A DNA stretch of 59,620 nucleotides from Myroides odoratimimus (lineage in GTDB: Bacteria; Bacteroidota; Bacteroidia; Flavobacteriales; Flavobacteriaceae): assembly GCF_030326305.1 (NCBI RefSeq), contig NZ_JACAKB010000023.1, positions 1-59,620 on the forward strand, given 5' to 3'. The notes beneath the pieces are model-generated. The model did no database searches, was not told the origin of the DNA, and saw only the letters and a list, made by a program, of their open reading frames with translations. How positions within the stretch are numbered: the stretch's first letter is position 1; the number at the start of each line of letters is the position of its first letter. Both the position numbers and the translations under genes were made by a program. Below are positions 23,174-33,175 of the stretch, piece by piece.

Positions 23174-24670
23174 ATGGCTAGTCCGGCTAAAATACCTTAT
23201 CAGAGTTTTATAAAAATAGATAGAAACTCTACTACTGCAGTGTATATGCAGATAGCAAATCAATTTAGCAATGCTATACAACGCAACTTTATCCCTGAGG
23301 GAACTAAACTACCTGGGACTAGAACGATAGCAACATTACTATCTGTAAATAGAAATACAGTAATTGCAGCATTTGAAGAAATAACAACACAAGGATGGAT
23401 AGAAATGATCCCTAACAAAGGGTGTTTTGTATTAAGTAAAAAATCAATTCGACCTAAGACCAATACAGATATCGATTATCAAAATATCCAACAATATCCT
23501 GCTAAACCTGGATACTCTTTTCAAATCAATAATATACTAGATTCTCCTTATGAGACAAACCACTGTGACTATATGTTTAACGATGGGACAACAGATACTA
23601 GAATTAGTCAACTAGGTCAACTCTCTTCTTTCTATAGCGCTAACCTCAAAAGAAAAAGCAATCGAAAAAAACTATACAATATAAAAAGTGAGGATAACTA
23701 CCCATTCAAAAACAATATGGCTAATTATCTAAACCTATCTAGAGGACTACATATCAGTAAGAATAATATACTAATCACTCGTAATACTGAAATGAGTATC
23801 TATATAGCTTGTAGGGTATTACTCTCTCCTGGTGATAAAGTGATCGTAGCTAAGCTGAGCTACTATTCTAGTAATATGACGTTTCAAGAAACTGGAGCTC
23901 ATGTATTAACAGTACCTGTAGATGAACAGGGCATAGATGTACAAGCAGTAGAAGAAATGTGTAAATCACATACTATCCGTATGCTGTATCTAACACCTCA
24001 TCACCACTACCCTACTACTGTAACCTTAAGTGCACAGCGCAGAGTAAAACTACTTAACTTAGCACGTAAGTATGGCTTTATCATCCTAGAAGATGACTAT
24101 GACTATGATTTTCATTATGACAAAAGCCCTGTATTACCACTAGCGAGTGTAGACTCAGATGGCATGGTAGTATACATTGGATCTTTTGGCAAATCATTAG
24201 CGCCCACTTTTGAGCATGGGTTTATTGTAGCACCAGAAAGTGTTCTAATAGAAATGCAAAAGTTTCTAAGATTATTAGATCCTAGAGGAGACATCATCAT
24301 GGAACAGGTATTAAATGAATTAATAGAAGAAGGCGAAATCTTTAGATATCTAAAAAAAGCTTCTAAAATATATAAAGAAAGACGTGACTCATTCGCAGAG
24401 TTGTTACAACATTTTTTTAATGATGATATTCATTTTACAGTACCTGCTGGTGGATTAGCTATCTGGACAGAATGGAATATACCCATCAACTTAATGCAAC
24501 TCCATAAACAATGCGCTAAGAATAACCTTTACCTACCTAAAACGCTACTCTATCAAGATAAAAAACTAACAGGTATGAGATTAGGATTCGGGCACTTAAC
24601 AAAAGATGAAATGGAAGTAAACCTAGATATTCTATATCGCTCTATACATACACTAAAATTTTCTAAATAG
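23174..24670 (+). CDS. MocR-type (GntR/aminotransferase) transcriptional regulator
   Basis: 498 residues from MASPAKIPYQSF; this start fits the family, whose HTH begins near residue 20. Residues 10-80 are a GntR-type winged helix (AVYMQIANQFSNAIQRNFIP, then LPGTRTIATLLSVNRNTVIAAFEEI). Residues 110-498 are an aminotransferase-like domain with LILEDDYDYDFHYD and the PLP-lysine region VVYIGSFGKSLAPTFEHGF. It belongs to the PdxR/MocR group, which senses PLP or amino-group ligands. Its divergent neighbour is the unknown gene at 22218. Confidence 0.92.
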   Translation: MASPAKIPYQSFIKIDRNSTTAVYMQIANQFSNAIQRNFIPEGTKLPGTRTIATLLSVNRNTVIAAFEEITTQGWIEMIPNKGCFVLSKKSIRPKTNTDIDYQNIQQYPAKPGYSFQINNILDSPYETNHCDYMFNDGTTDTRISQLGQLSSFYSANLKRKSNRKKLYNIKSEDNYPFKNNMANYLNLSRGLHISKNNILITRNTEMSIYIACRVLLSPGDKVIVAKLSYYSSNMTFQETGAHVLTVPVDEQGIDVQAVEEMCKSHTIRMLYLTPHHHYPTTVTLSAQRRVKLLNLARKYGFIILEDDYDYDFHYDKSPVLPLASVDSDGMVVYIGSFGKSLAPTFEHGFIVAPESVLIEMQKFLRLLDPRGDIIMEQVLNELIEEGEIFRYLKKASKIYKERRDSFAELLQHFFNDDIHFTVPAGGLAIWTEWNIPINLMQLHKQCAKNNLYLPKTLLYQDKKLTGMRLGFGHLTKDEMEVNLDILYRSIHTLKFSK

Positions 24671-24753
24671 AACTCAATCTATAGTAATTAAATAACCAAA
24701 ATTTAATTATTATTAATATATTTATTTATTATTATAAATTTTCAACATTTAAA

Positions 24754-25134
24754 ATGAAAATATTTAAGACTTGTATTTTTATAACATTATGCGCAGTTAC
24801 ATTCATGAGCTGTAAAAAGGAAGAGAGTTTTAAGCTTCCTGAGATGTCAGAACAAGAAAAGATATTGAGTAAAGCAGTTATTGGTGATTGGACAGAGTTC
24901 TCTCCTTTTAATGAAGAAAAGCCTAAAAATTTTTCTTTAAAAGAGAATGGAGACGCTACATCTGTGAATATGGTTAATAATGAATATAAAAACTGGTGGG
25001 TACAGAATCACGAGCTTTTAGTTCTTTCTAATAAGGATACACTACACTTTACAATAAAAGCGACTAATGAGAATATCATTGTTTTAGAAAAAAATAATCA
25101 AGATTTTACTTATAAAAGAGTAGGTACTAACTAG
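24754..25134 (+). CDS. Small lipoprotein, lipocalin-like
   Basis: 126 residues. Lipoprotein signal MKIFKTCIFITLCAVTFMSC, lipobox TFMSC with Cys at 20. The rest has the pattern of short Bacteroidota lipocalin-like proteins: AVIGDWTEFSPF, then NFSLKENGDATSVN, NKDTLHFTIKA and DFTYKRV. The conserved G-x-W opening supports this fold. Function unknown. A single gene followed by a very strong hairpin. Confidence 0.72.
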   Translation: MKIFKTCIFITLCAVTFMSCKKEESFKLPEMSEQEKILSKAVIGDWTEFSPFNEEKPKNFSLKENGDATSVNMVNNEYKNWWVQNHELLVLSNKDTLHFTIKATNENIIVLEKNNQDFTYKRVGTN

Positions 25135-25153
25135 ATAATATAAGTTCAATATA

Positions 25154-25197
25154 AAAGACAAGAGCGAAATGTAGGTGTACATTTCGCTCTTGTCTTT
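25154..25197. terminator. Strong hairpin terminator between convergent genes
   Basis: Perfect 20-base stem AAAGACAAGAGCGAAATGTA and its reverse complement, loop GGTG. It lies between the plus-strand lipoprotein gene and the minus-strand gene ending at 25211. Confidence 0.85.
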
Positions 25198-25210
25198 ATA
25201 CAATGATTCA

Positions 25211-25909
25211 TTACCAAATCGGAATCTTATGCATATAAGCGAGTTGGAATAATTTATCTTCTATAGCATCACTGCTAATATATCCTTTATACTTAGGAGA
25301 GCTCATTTCTTTATAGATGCGCTTAGCCTGTCCTGTTAGCCCTTCTTGCTTTATAAAGTTGTTAAAGCCTAAACAGTTCTCTTCATAAGAAGCAAAACAG
25401 GTCATAAAATCAATAGGATAGACAAACTGTTTAGGAGACATATTTACATTAAATCTCCATCCTTGTTCTATCGTATAAGCGATCAATGAGTCTTTATTTC
25501 TAAATTGTTCAAATATAGGATTGACATAACTCACTAAAAGTTCTCTAAAAACTACTATTTGTTCGTCGATATTCTTTGGGGTAATTTCCCAACTAAACTT
25601 ATTAGACATAACAGGGATAATATCATGAAGATAGGATATAAAGACAGTGTCTACTGCTAGATCTCTACTTCTATACTTTTGTAACCTCCACTTTTTTAGC
25701 TGTTCCGATAATACCATGATAAGGCATGATAGCTGTACACTGGCCTTTACATCACTCTGAGTTGCATGGAACTTCAGCACCAATTCAAAGCCTGTGTCCT
25801 CTAGCTTTTGTTTGAGCACTAGACCTTTCTGAGTAGCTATAAACCCCTTATCTAGATAGGGAGCACTGATACCATGGACGAATTGTAAAAAAACTTGTTT
25901 TCCTGACAT
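25211..25909 (-). CDS. Hypothetical protein
   Basis: 232 residues beginning MSGKQVFLQFVHGISAPYLDKG. Soluble and mixed helix-strand, with GFELVLKFHATQSDVKASVQ and an aromatic C-terminal half (WEITPKNIDEQIVVFRELL; YPIDFMTCFASYEENCLGF). No signal peptide. I do not recognise the family. It follows the DUF4328 gene after 23 bases and belongs to the minus-strand cluster 25211-28353. Confidence 0.6.
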   Translation of the reverse strand: MSGKQVFLQFVHGISAPYLDKGFIATQKGLVLKQKLEDTGFELVLKFHATQSDVKASVQLSCLIMVLSEQLKKWRLQKYRSRDLAVDTVFISYLHDIIPVMSNKFSWEITPKNIDEQIVVFRELLVSYVNPIFEQFRNKDSLIAYTIEQGWRFNVNMSPKQFVYPIDFMTCFASYEENCLGFNNFIKQEGLTGQAKRIYKEMSSPKYKGYISSDAIEDKLFQLAYMHKIPIW

Positions 25910-25932
25910 AAAAACAGTTTTAGGTTTGTGTA

Positions 25933-26616
25933 TTATTCTCTTACCAATTCAATACAATTTACATTACCTTCTTTATTTTCATGTTCTAACTTATAGATTA
26001 AGGCTTCCATCTTTCTATAGAAATTAAAATAAGAAGCAAACACAAATAAAGTAAGTAATGATAATGCATTAATAATTATCCCTAGTTCGATAATATACAT
26101 AACATCTATTCTCGTAGCCATACTATACTGATACATACGCAACAAATAGATCAATAAGAAACTAATCCAAATCAATAAAATCCAATAAAACCTAAACTTC
26201 TGCAATCTCGTAGTCGTATTCTTATGTATATACGATACCGCACTGATTGTCATCTTGTTTAATAAACGATACGGCATCACTAGATTAAAAACAGGTATTA
26301 ACCATCCAAAGACCACCCAATATTTAGAATCATGAAGACGAGTGTCTAAAGACTGCATATTCACATAAGCTCTATAAAACCATACAACAAATACAATAAG
26401 AAAAAAGGCACCTGCTACAATATTCAATATCGTTACGATGAAATTTATAGTTTCAAATCTTACTAGATCCTTATTGATATACTGTACTCCTAGATTCGCT
26501 TTAGTATATATATTGTGCTGAATAAGCAAACAGTTCAAGCTTGCTACAGATGATATAATCAATAACTTAATTGCGACCATTAAGGCGTCTGCTCTACTTA
26601 CATTAGATAATAGCAT
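25933..26616 (-). CDS. DUF4328 membrane protein
   Basis: 227 residues with about five hydrophobic segments. The core VWFYRAYVNMQSLDTRL, followed by DSKYWVVFGWLIPVFNLVMPYRLLNKM, is the DUF4328 signature (W-F-x-R-A-Y, then G-W-x-I-P-x-x-N-x-x-x-P). Function unknown; such proteins often sit with sensory or sigma-factor genes. It lies between two unknown genes with 22-23 base gaps, so it is part of one transcript. Confidence 0.85.
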   Translation of the reverse strand: MLLSNVSRADALMVAIKLLIISSVASLNCLLIQHNIYTKANLGVQYINKDLVRFETINFIVTILNIVAGAFFLIVFVVWFYRAYVNMQSLDTRLHDSKYWVVFGWLIPVFNLVMPYRLLNKMTISAVSYIHKNTTTRLQKFRFYWILLIWISFLLIYLLRMYQYSMATRIDVMYIIELGIIINALSLLTLFVFASYFNFYRKMEALIYKLEHENKEGNVNCIELVRE

Positions 26617-26638
26617 ATCTCTAATTTGTATTTATAGT

Positions 26639-27250
26639 TTATCTCCAAAGTTCTTGACTTTGAATCTTGATTTCTTTTACTGTATTTCCTTTTGTATTGC
26701 CTATTTTATTTTCACATACTACCCAATACATTAGTTTTCTTTTGCTTTTAGGATTGATATAAACACAGCTTAACAATGGAGACTCAGGACTATTTCCTTT
26801 GCCATTTTTATACTTCATCGGAGTAGTACAATAAGGTTGTAGTTCTTCTATTGTTGTATTATATAAATACGTAGGATCTACAAACGCTATATTGCCTTGT
26901 TTATCTTTAGTATAGGTACTTTGCATTAAAAACTGAAGTGTATAAAACAACTTATCTCCCTGTCTTAGTTTCTCAACAGAAAAACGAGATTCTTCTGCTG
27001 TCTTATACGGAATATAATACAACGTATCTCCTTCAAAATTATCATATATACTGTAATCCATAGCTCCTTCTTTCATTTCTTTAGGAGCAATAGCTAAGGT
27101 CTTTAATATTTCTCTTACTTGACTATTATCAACCTGCTCTTCTGTTACTAATTCCATTAACTGGCCTATCTTTTGGCTAAAAGACATCTCCTGTGCTGAC
27201 ATAAGTAAAGCACTGAAGAAGGTTACAATAGTAAATATAACTCTATACAT
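26639..27250 (-). CDS. Secreted protein of unknown function
   Basis: 203 residues. Signal peptide MYRVIFTIVTFFSALLMSAQ, with likely cleavage after SAQ. The mature part begins EMSFSQKIGQLMELVTEEQ and carries several Tyr-rich strands (YDNFEGDTLYYIPYKTAEE; SPLLSCVYINPKSKRKLMYW). No recognised domain. It is 56 bases downstream of the phosphatase-like lipoprotein gene and 22 bases upstream of the DUF4328 gene on the same strand. Confidence 0.62.
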   Translation of the reverse strand: MYRVIFTIVTFFSALLMSAQEMSFSQKIGQLMELVTEEQVDNSQVREILKTLAIAPKEMKEGAMDYSIYDNFEGDTLYYIPYKTAEESRFSVEKLRQGDKLFYTLQFLMQSTYTKDKQGNIAFVDPTYLYNTTIEELQPYCTTPMKYKNGKGNSPESPLLSCVYINPKSKRKLMYWVVCENKIGNTKGNTVKEIKIQSQELWR

Positions 27251-27306
27251 ATATTCTAACTTTTAATTTCTCTAAATTAAAACAATTGAAAACGAACACA
27301 AAATAA

Positions 27307-28353
27307 CTAATAGGTAAATTTCTGAATATATTCAGCTCGCTTCTCTTTACTTATTTTTAAACCTTGTTCAATATAATAATCAACAGATCCGTACTTCTCC
27401 TCTATTCCTTGAAACATTGCTTCAATATAAATAGGCTTAATCCAAGAGAAATTCTCTATGACTTGATAGTTAATCTTCGGAAAGATCACTTTACCTACTT
27501 TAGCAAGCTTCATTCTTCCCTCTACTTCACTTACTCTATAATTATTAGACAACATATATTCAGAAACAATCGTCTCTCTATCTACCTCTAGAATGCTAAG
27601 TATCATTGCTCCTATCATACCTGTTCTGTCTTTACCTGCAGAACAATGAAATAATACTGCTTCTTTAGATTCAAAAACATCATCCATTATCCCTCTGACT
27701 AACTGTGGATTCTCTGTCATATACAGTTTATAAAACTCCATCACTAGACTATCAGATTGTACAGGAGTTACTCTTCCTTTAAGCACCTCCTTTTTAGTCT
27801 TAGAGAACATATCCTCAGAGTCGTCATACACTTGTACATTCTTATATTCTATGCCTTCTGGTACCCTATCTGGTTTCTTCGTTATTTCTTTATCTGTACG
27901 TAAGTCTATAACTGTTTTTACATTTAGATTATCAAGTTTAGTATACTCTTTTTTCTTTAGTTTAGATAAGTGTCCACTTCTAAAGAAATGTCCCCATATA
28001 ATCTGTTTTCCATCTTTATTTCTAATCCCTCCCATATCACGAAAGTTATGAACCTTCTTAAACTCGATATGTCTATTCGATCGATATACAGTATCACCAT
28101 TAGAAACAATAGGAAATACTGGTCGCTCACTTCTATGTACAAAGAACTTACCCACCTCTGTTTCTACTTGAGTTTTTTGATCTAACACAAGCTTTTCATC
28201 AGGGGCTAACTGTACCATATAGCCTTTTTTACCTTCTGTTACATTCTTATTTTTATCTAAATCAGAAAAATAAATAGGCTGATAAGTTTGATAAGAACAT
28301 CCTACAAATAGAGTTGATACAAGTATTATCTTGACTAAAGTATAGTGACGCAT
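27307..28353 (-). CDS. Tyrosine-phosphatase-like lipoprotein
   Basis: 348 residues. Lipoprotein signal MRHYTLVKIILVSTLFVGC, lipobox LFVGC. The catalytic P-loop FHCSAGKDRTGMIGAMIL (Cys-x5-Arg) is that of the Y_phosphatase3 family (bacterial dual-specificity tyrosine phosphatases), preceded by FRDMGGIRNKDGKQIIWGHFFRSGHLSKL, the family's N-terminal hallmark. The enzyme would act outside the inner membrane, on phosphoprotein or phosphoinositide-like substrates; the true substrate is unknown. First gene of the cluster down to 25211. Confidence 0.9.
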   Translation of the reverse strand: MRHYTLVKIILVSTLFVGCSYQTYQPIYFSDLDKNKNVTEGKKGYMVQLAPDEKLVLDQKTQVETEVGKFFVHRSERPVFPIVSNGDTVYRSNRHIEFKKVHNFRDMGGIRNKDGKQIIWGHFFRSGHLSKLKKKEYTKLDNLNVKTVIDLRTDKEITKKPDRVPEGIEYKNVQVYDDSEDMFSKTKKEVLKGRVTPVQSDSLVMEFYKLYMTENPQLVRGIMDDVFESKEAVLFHCSAGKDRTGMIGAMILSILEVDRETIVSEYMLSNNYRVSEVEGRMKLAKVGKVIFPKINYQVIENFSWIKPIYIEAMFQGIEEKYGSVDYYIEQGLKISKEKRAEYIQKFTY

Positions 28354-28444
28354 AAATATTGAATTAAGGTTACTAACAAAAATAGGTATAATAATCTAGA
28401 ATACCATTTTACTACTCTATTCAATAAATAATAGTAAAAACAAA

Positions 28445-28480
28445 AAAAGATCCCAAATGCTAGAAGCAATGGAATCTTTT
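28445..28480 (-). terminator. Terminator of the catalase gene
   Basis: On the minus strand AAAAGATTCCA / TGGGATCTTTT (one G-T pair), followed by further T residues, 19 bases beyond the catalase stop. Confidence 0.65.
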
Positions 28481-28498
28481 AAAATATATAGATAACTA

Positions 28499-29977
28499 TT
28501 ATGAATTCATATGTTTACTGATATCAAAGTTAAGTCCTTGAGCAATTCTAGTACCTAATTCAACATTAGCTCTAAACCAGTGACATAACTGTCTTCCGAT
28601 AATCTCATCACGCTTAGGTCCGTCTACACCACCCATTGCTGCAACAATATTAGCAACAGTATTCGTTTTCTCCTCTGCAGTCATGATCTCATATAATTTT
28701 CCTGGTTGACTGAAGTGATCATTCTCTCCTTCACCATTTCTATCATATCTATCTGCGATAACACTATTCAGCTCTTGAGCTGGTTCTCTATAACTTTGGT
28801 CTATTGTAATATTATCAAAGCTATTTGGGAAGTAGTTTGGTGCATCATCTCCATTACCATCTACTCTCATATAACCATCTCTTTGATAATTATTAGTCAT
28901 AAATGGGCAACGGTTCACAGGGATTTGCTCATAGTTTGTCCCTAATCTATAACGTTGTGCGTCTGGATAAGATAAGATACGTCCTTGTAACATCTTATCT
29001 GGAGAGAATCCAATACCGTCTACAATATGTGTTGGCGCAAAAGCTGCTTGTTCCACATCTTGGAAGTAGTTTTTAGGCATTTTATTCAACTCTAATACAC
29101 CTACATCGATTAGTGGATAATCACCATGTGGCCATACTTTCGTTACATCAAATGGGTTAACAACTGCTTCTTTAGCTTGTTGTTCAGTCATTACTTGGAT
29201 CTTTAAGTTCCATTTAGGGAAATTACCATTTGAGATATTTTCATATAGATCACGTTGTGCATAGTCCATATCTGTCGCTCTCATTTGGTCTGCCTCTGGC
29301 CCTGTAAGGTTTTTAATTCCTTGAGCTGTTTTAAAGTGGAACTTCACGAATACTCTTTCATTCTCACTATTGATCATAGAGAAGGTATGGCTACCATATC
29401 CATTCATATGTCTAAATCCAAATGGAGTACCTCTATCAGACATTAAGATCAATACTTGGTGTAAACTCTCAGGGTTTAATGACCAGAAATCCCATACCAT
29501 AGTAGGTGATTTTAGGTTAGTACCTGGGTGTCTTTTTTGAGTATGGATAAAGTCAGGGAATTTCTTAGCATCTTTAATAAAGAATACTGGTGTATTGTTA
29601 CCTACTAAATCCCAGTTACCATCTTCTGTATAGAACTTCACTGCAAAACCACGTGGATCACGTTCTGAGTCAGCAGACCCTTTCTCTCCACCTACAGTAG
29701 AGAATCTAACAAAAACATCTGTTTGTTTTCCTACTTCACTAAATAATTTAGCTTTAGTATATTTCGTGATATCGTTTGTTACTGTAAATGTTCCATAAGC
29801 TCCTGAACCTTTAGCATGCACAATACGCTCTGGAATACGCTCCCTATTAAAGTGAGCTAACTTTTCATGTAAAATATAATCTTCTAGTAATACAGGACCT
29901 CTAGCACCTGCTGTTAATGAATCCTCATGATCTACATAAGGTCTACCTGAAGCTGTTGTCAATTTTTGTTCTTTCAT
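28499..29977 (-). CDS. katA: Catalase (monofunctional, heme, small-subunit clade)
   Basis: 492 residues, the normal small-subunit size. It degrades hydrogen peroxide to water and oxygen. The distal His is in [18 protein letters not shown], the distal Asn in [14 protein letters not shown], and the proximal heme Tyr in [13 protein letters not shown]. No signal peptide, so it is cytoplasmic. A -7-type element TAAGTTTG (30023-30016, minus strand) lies 39 bases upstream of the ATG. No oxyR-type gene is adjacent, so regulation cannot be read here. Confidence 0.97.
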   Translation of the reverse strand: MKEQKLTTASGRPYVDHEDSLTAGARGPVLLEDYILHEKLAHFNRERIPERIVHAKGSGAYGTFTVTNDITKYTKAKLFSEVGKQTDVFVRFSTVGGEKGSADSERDPRGFAVKFYTEDGNWDLVGNNTPVFFIKDAKKFPDFIHTQKRHPGTNLKSPTMVWDFWSLNPESLHQVLILMSDRGTPFGFRHMNGYGSHTFSMINSENERVFVKFHFKTAQGIKNLTGPEADQMRATDMDYAQRDLYENISNGNFPKWNLKIQVMTEQQAKEAVVNPFDVTKVWPHGDYPLIDVGVLELNKMPKNYFQDVEQAAFAPTHIVDGIGFSPDKMLQGRILSYPDAQRYRLGTNYEQIPVNRCPFMTNNYQRDGYMRVDGNGDDAPNYFPNSFDNITIDQSYREPAQELNSVIADRYDRNGEGENDHFSQPGKLYEIMTAEEKTNTVANIVAAMGGVDGPKRDEIIGRQLCHWFRANVELGTRIAQGLNFDISKHMNS

Positions 29978-30306
29978 AATTATTATTTTTGTCGTTTATC
30001 TCTCTTTTTCTTTTACAAACTTACAGATATAATCCACTGATAACTAGATTTTAGCATACTTTGACTCAATACAACTATTGGTAAAATCTATTATTAAAAT
30101 TAAAAACATAAATATACTCAATACATATATTTATACATTACACTCAAATTCCAAGCCACTTCTATATCTAAAAATACAATTTTTTAGATTAAAATAGTTT
30201 ATATTCTGATTATAAAATAGTTAATAATAATCTCAAGAAAGAGATATTTATCTCAGTAAATGCAGTATCTTTCTAACTCATAGCAAATGGTAATTTTCTA
30301 CACACA
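29978..30306. other. 329-base divergent intergenic region
   Basis: Lies between the starts of catalase (minus) and the gene at 30307 (plus). It contains the minus-strand -7-type element TAAGTTTG at 30016-30023; otherwise AT-rich, and I see no gene. Confidence 0.5.
30016..30023 (-). promoter_or_regulatory. -7 promoter element of catalase
   Basis: TAAGTTTG on the minus strand, 39 bases before the ATG; fits TAnnTTTG. No clear -33 box. Confidence 0.45.
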
Positions 30307-31068
30307 ATGAATACAGCAGAATTTAGCTTTATATGTTTTAATCAATTAAACTCAGTTCAGAAAGATAACTTAATACAAAAGATTACAGAATTAGATACTT
30401 TCCCAGCATACTTAAATGCAGATAGCATAAGAAACAAATATTGGAATAGTATCTTTACAGTATTTTCTACTGATCAATTCATAATACTAGAAGACAACAA
30501 CCTCGTTGCTACCATCCATTGTATTCCTTTACACTTAACTAAAATAGAGTTTGCTAAACTTCCTGCAGGAGGATGGAGATGGGCATTAGAGAAATCCTTT
30601 GCTGATCACGAACGCATTCTAAAACCGAATACATGGTGTTGTCTATCTATTTTTACGAATAAGTCTTATCCCGAAAATGAGATACACCGCTATATCATGA
30701 GTAACCTAAAACAGATAGCTACTCAAAAGAAATATCAAAATATTATCAGCCCGATTAGGCCTAAAATGAAACAACATTACCCTCTTCAAGATACAACCAA
30801 TTATTCACAATGGATTAATAATTCAGGGTTACCATATGATATTGAGGTTAGAAAACATGTAATCAATGGAGCTATAATTCAAGGTGTATGCTCCTCTTCA
30901 TTTCATATTAAAGGAACGATATTACAATGGGAAAAATGGACAGGATATACTTTCCAATCAACTGGAGAATATATATTACCTATGGGATTAAGTACCCTTA
31001 AGGTAAATGTCGAGCTAAATAAAGGTGAGTATATAGAACCTAATATTTGGATGATATATAAAGTATAA
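30307..31068 (+). CDS. Hypothetical protein, possibly GNAT-like
   Basis: 253 residues from MNTAEFSFICFNQLNSVQKD. The region FIILEDNNLVATIHCIPLHL, then LPAGGWRWALEKSFADHERI and NTWCCLSIFTNKSYPENEI, looks like the strands and helix of an acyltransferase (GNAT-like) fold, with PIRPKMKQHYPLQDTTNY later. The standard acetyl-CoA loop R/Q-x-x-G-x-G/A is not visible, so the assignment is weak. It ends four bases before the convergent end of the histidine kinase gene. Confidence 0.55.
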   Translation: MNTAEFSFICFNQLNSVQKDNLIQKITELDTFPAYLNADSIRNKYWNSIFTVFSTDQFIILEDNNLVATIHCIPLHLTKIEFAKLPAGGWRWALEKSFADHERILKPNTWCCLSIFTNKSYPENEIHRYIMSNLKQIATQKKYQNIISPIRPKMKQHYPLQDTTNYSQWINNSGLPYDIEVRKHVINGAIIQGVCSSSFHIKGTILQWEKWTGYTFQSTGEYILPMGLSTLKVNVELNKGEYIEPNIWMIYKV

Positions 31069-31072
31069 CCCC

Positions 31073-33071
31073 TTAATTATTGCGTATTGTAAAGGATATA
31101 GAAGTACCAGCTCCTTTCTTACTCTTAAGAATAAGCTTTGAATTCAAAACACGTAGTCTATCTTCCATATTTTTAATTCCCAATCCGCGTTTAGCAGATT
31201 TTACATTAAATCCCTTTCCATTGTCTACTACCTCGATTCGGAAATAGTCATTTGATAAATACTCCACTATTAGCCTGCACTCTCTCGCTTCAGCATATTT
31301 CTGAACATTCTGAAACGCTTCCTGAAGCACTCTATAAATATTTACCTTGATCTTATGACTTAGCTTCTCTAGTTCTATTTTAGAATCTATTTTACAATCA
31401 AAGACTGTACTAACATTTCTATTTTGCATATAGACTAATTCCTCTAAAAGTTGTCCAAAATTGCTAATTAAGAATTTCTCTTCATTGTATAATGCATGAG
31501 AACTATTTCTAATAAATCGCTCTACCTCTTGTACCTCCTTAACTAAAGACTCTTTAATAGTTTCTAGATTATCGTTTTCTAACTGTAAAAGAGAAAATCG
31601 TGTAACAAATAGCTTATTTAAAACACCATCATGCAATTCCTTAGCAAATTTCTTTCGTTCTAATTCTTGTGCTCTTGTTATACTATTCTGAATATGAATA
31701 ATAGAGTCATAATAATTCTCAGTATCCTTCTGATACATCTGAACAAGAGCTATTTCTTTAGCTTTACTTCTATAAAAGACAATACACAATATTCCTATAA
31801 AACTAAAAAACAAAGCTATACTCGCATAAGTTATAAGGTTATTTTGATCTTTTAATATCTGATTTGATCTGATAAGAGAGTCTGATTCATATTGTAATCG
31901 TGCGAACTTGCTTCTGATCGTATTAATATCGTTATTAATCAATTCATTGATATACTGATAATAAGAAAAGTTAGTTTTAGAATCAAGTTTATCATAACTC
32001 TAACGCTTTCTTCTGTATTCTTAAATCATCATAGTGAGTAGCAGAAGATAACACTTCTTCTAGTAACTGAATTCCATGCGTGAGTTCGTCTCTTTCTAAC
32101 TTATATTCGGCATATAATATTTTGTTTAGATTATAGGCATGTAGATTATCTATACCTAGACTGTGATTCATTGCCTCGACCACATAACTTATCGCAGAGT
32201 CGTACTTCTTATTTTTTAATTGAAGAGAAGCATTAGTGTGCAATAACATAGAATAAAAAGACTCTTTATCCTTATTTTCTAATAGCTCTAAATGTTTAAA
32301 AGCTTCTTGAATAATTTGCTCTGCTTGATCATAATTCCCTTTTTCTATGTACGCACGAGAGAGGTTATTTTTAATAGAAATCTTATTCATGAGTATTTGT
32401 TCTTGCGAATAGAAGTTTTTTAATTCTTCTGCCCCCAAATACTCATCAGCTTTATTTAGCATAGTTATAGCCTTATCATTTCTTTCTAAGCCCAATTCTA
32501 TCACTCCTAATATGAATGCTTGACTGTATAAAGTATGTTTATCTACATTATCTCCATTTAAAGCTATTGCTTGTAACAACTGTAATTGAGCTTCTAAGAA
32601 AACCCCTCTACTAGAAAGCAATATACTAAAGTATAAATAAGTCTTTTGAAGGTTCTTAATATCCTTTATACTCTTGTAATATTGTGCTGATTTATTGTAA
32701 TAGTAATAACTACTATCAGATACAGTAGTATATTGATAATGTTCTCCTAAGTCAAAATAAGTATTGGCTAGAGATGCACTATCTTGATTCTTTAAGGCAT
32801 TAAGATACGCATAAGTTAACTTGTTCTTTTCCTTATAGATATCATCTTTATTAGCTAATGTACTTGGTCTATAATAAGCATTACCTAATAGCAATAGTCG
32901 TTTAACTAGACGGTCAGTTTCTGAGTAATTAATTGTATCATTATAATACATTTTTTCTACTTTCCCAGCGTGCAGATTATGCTTTTGTACATCTAACTGT
33001 CTTTCCCCTTTTTTAGTACAACTATGAAAAAAAGGGATTAATAAACAATATAAAATGTATTTTCTAAACAT
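31073..33071 (-). pseudogene. TPR-sensor histidine kinase gene split by a frameshift
   Basis: Two frames make one typical Bacteroidota protein. Frame 1 (33071-31992, 359 codons) has a lipoprotein-like signal MFRKYILYCLLIPFFHSC and TPR units (SSYYYYNKSAQYYKSIKDIK; LSRAYIEKGNYDQAEQI). Frame 2 (from about 31999 to 31073) continues with SYDKLDSKTNFSYYQYINEL and KFARLQYESDSL, a transmembrane helix (ITYASIALFFSFIGILCIVF), the phosphoacceptor region LERKKFAKELHDGVLNKLF (HisKA_3) and an HATPase domain with VDNGKGFNVKSAKRGLGIKNM. Frame 2 has no ATG of its own at its head, only TTG. One extra base near 31992-32002 breaks the gene. No LuxR-type response regulator is adjacent. Confidence 0.85.
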
Positions 33072-33175
33072 TACACTTCCTGATTCTAAGAAAAGCTAAA
33101 AGTATAAAAAATTATCATCCGCATCGAACTCGTTAATCCTTTTATCAATATTTTATACATTACAACCAAAATATA

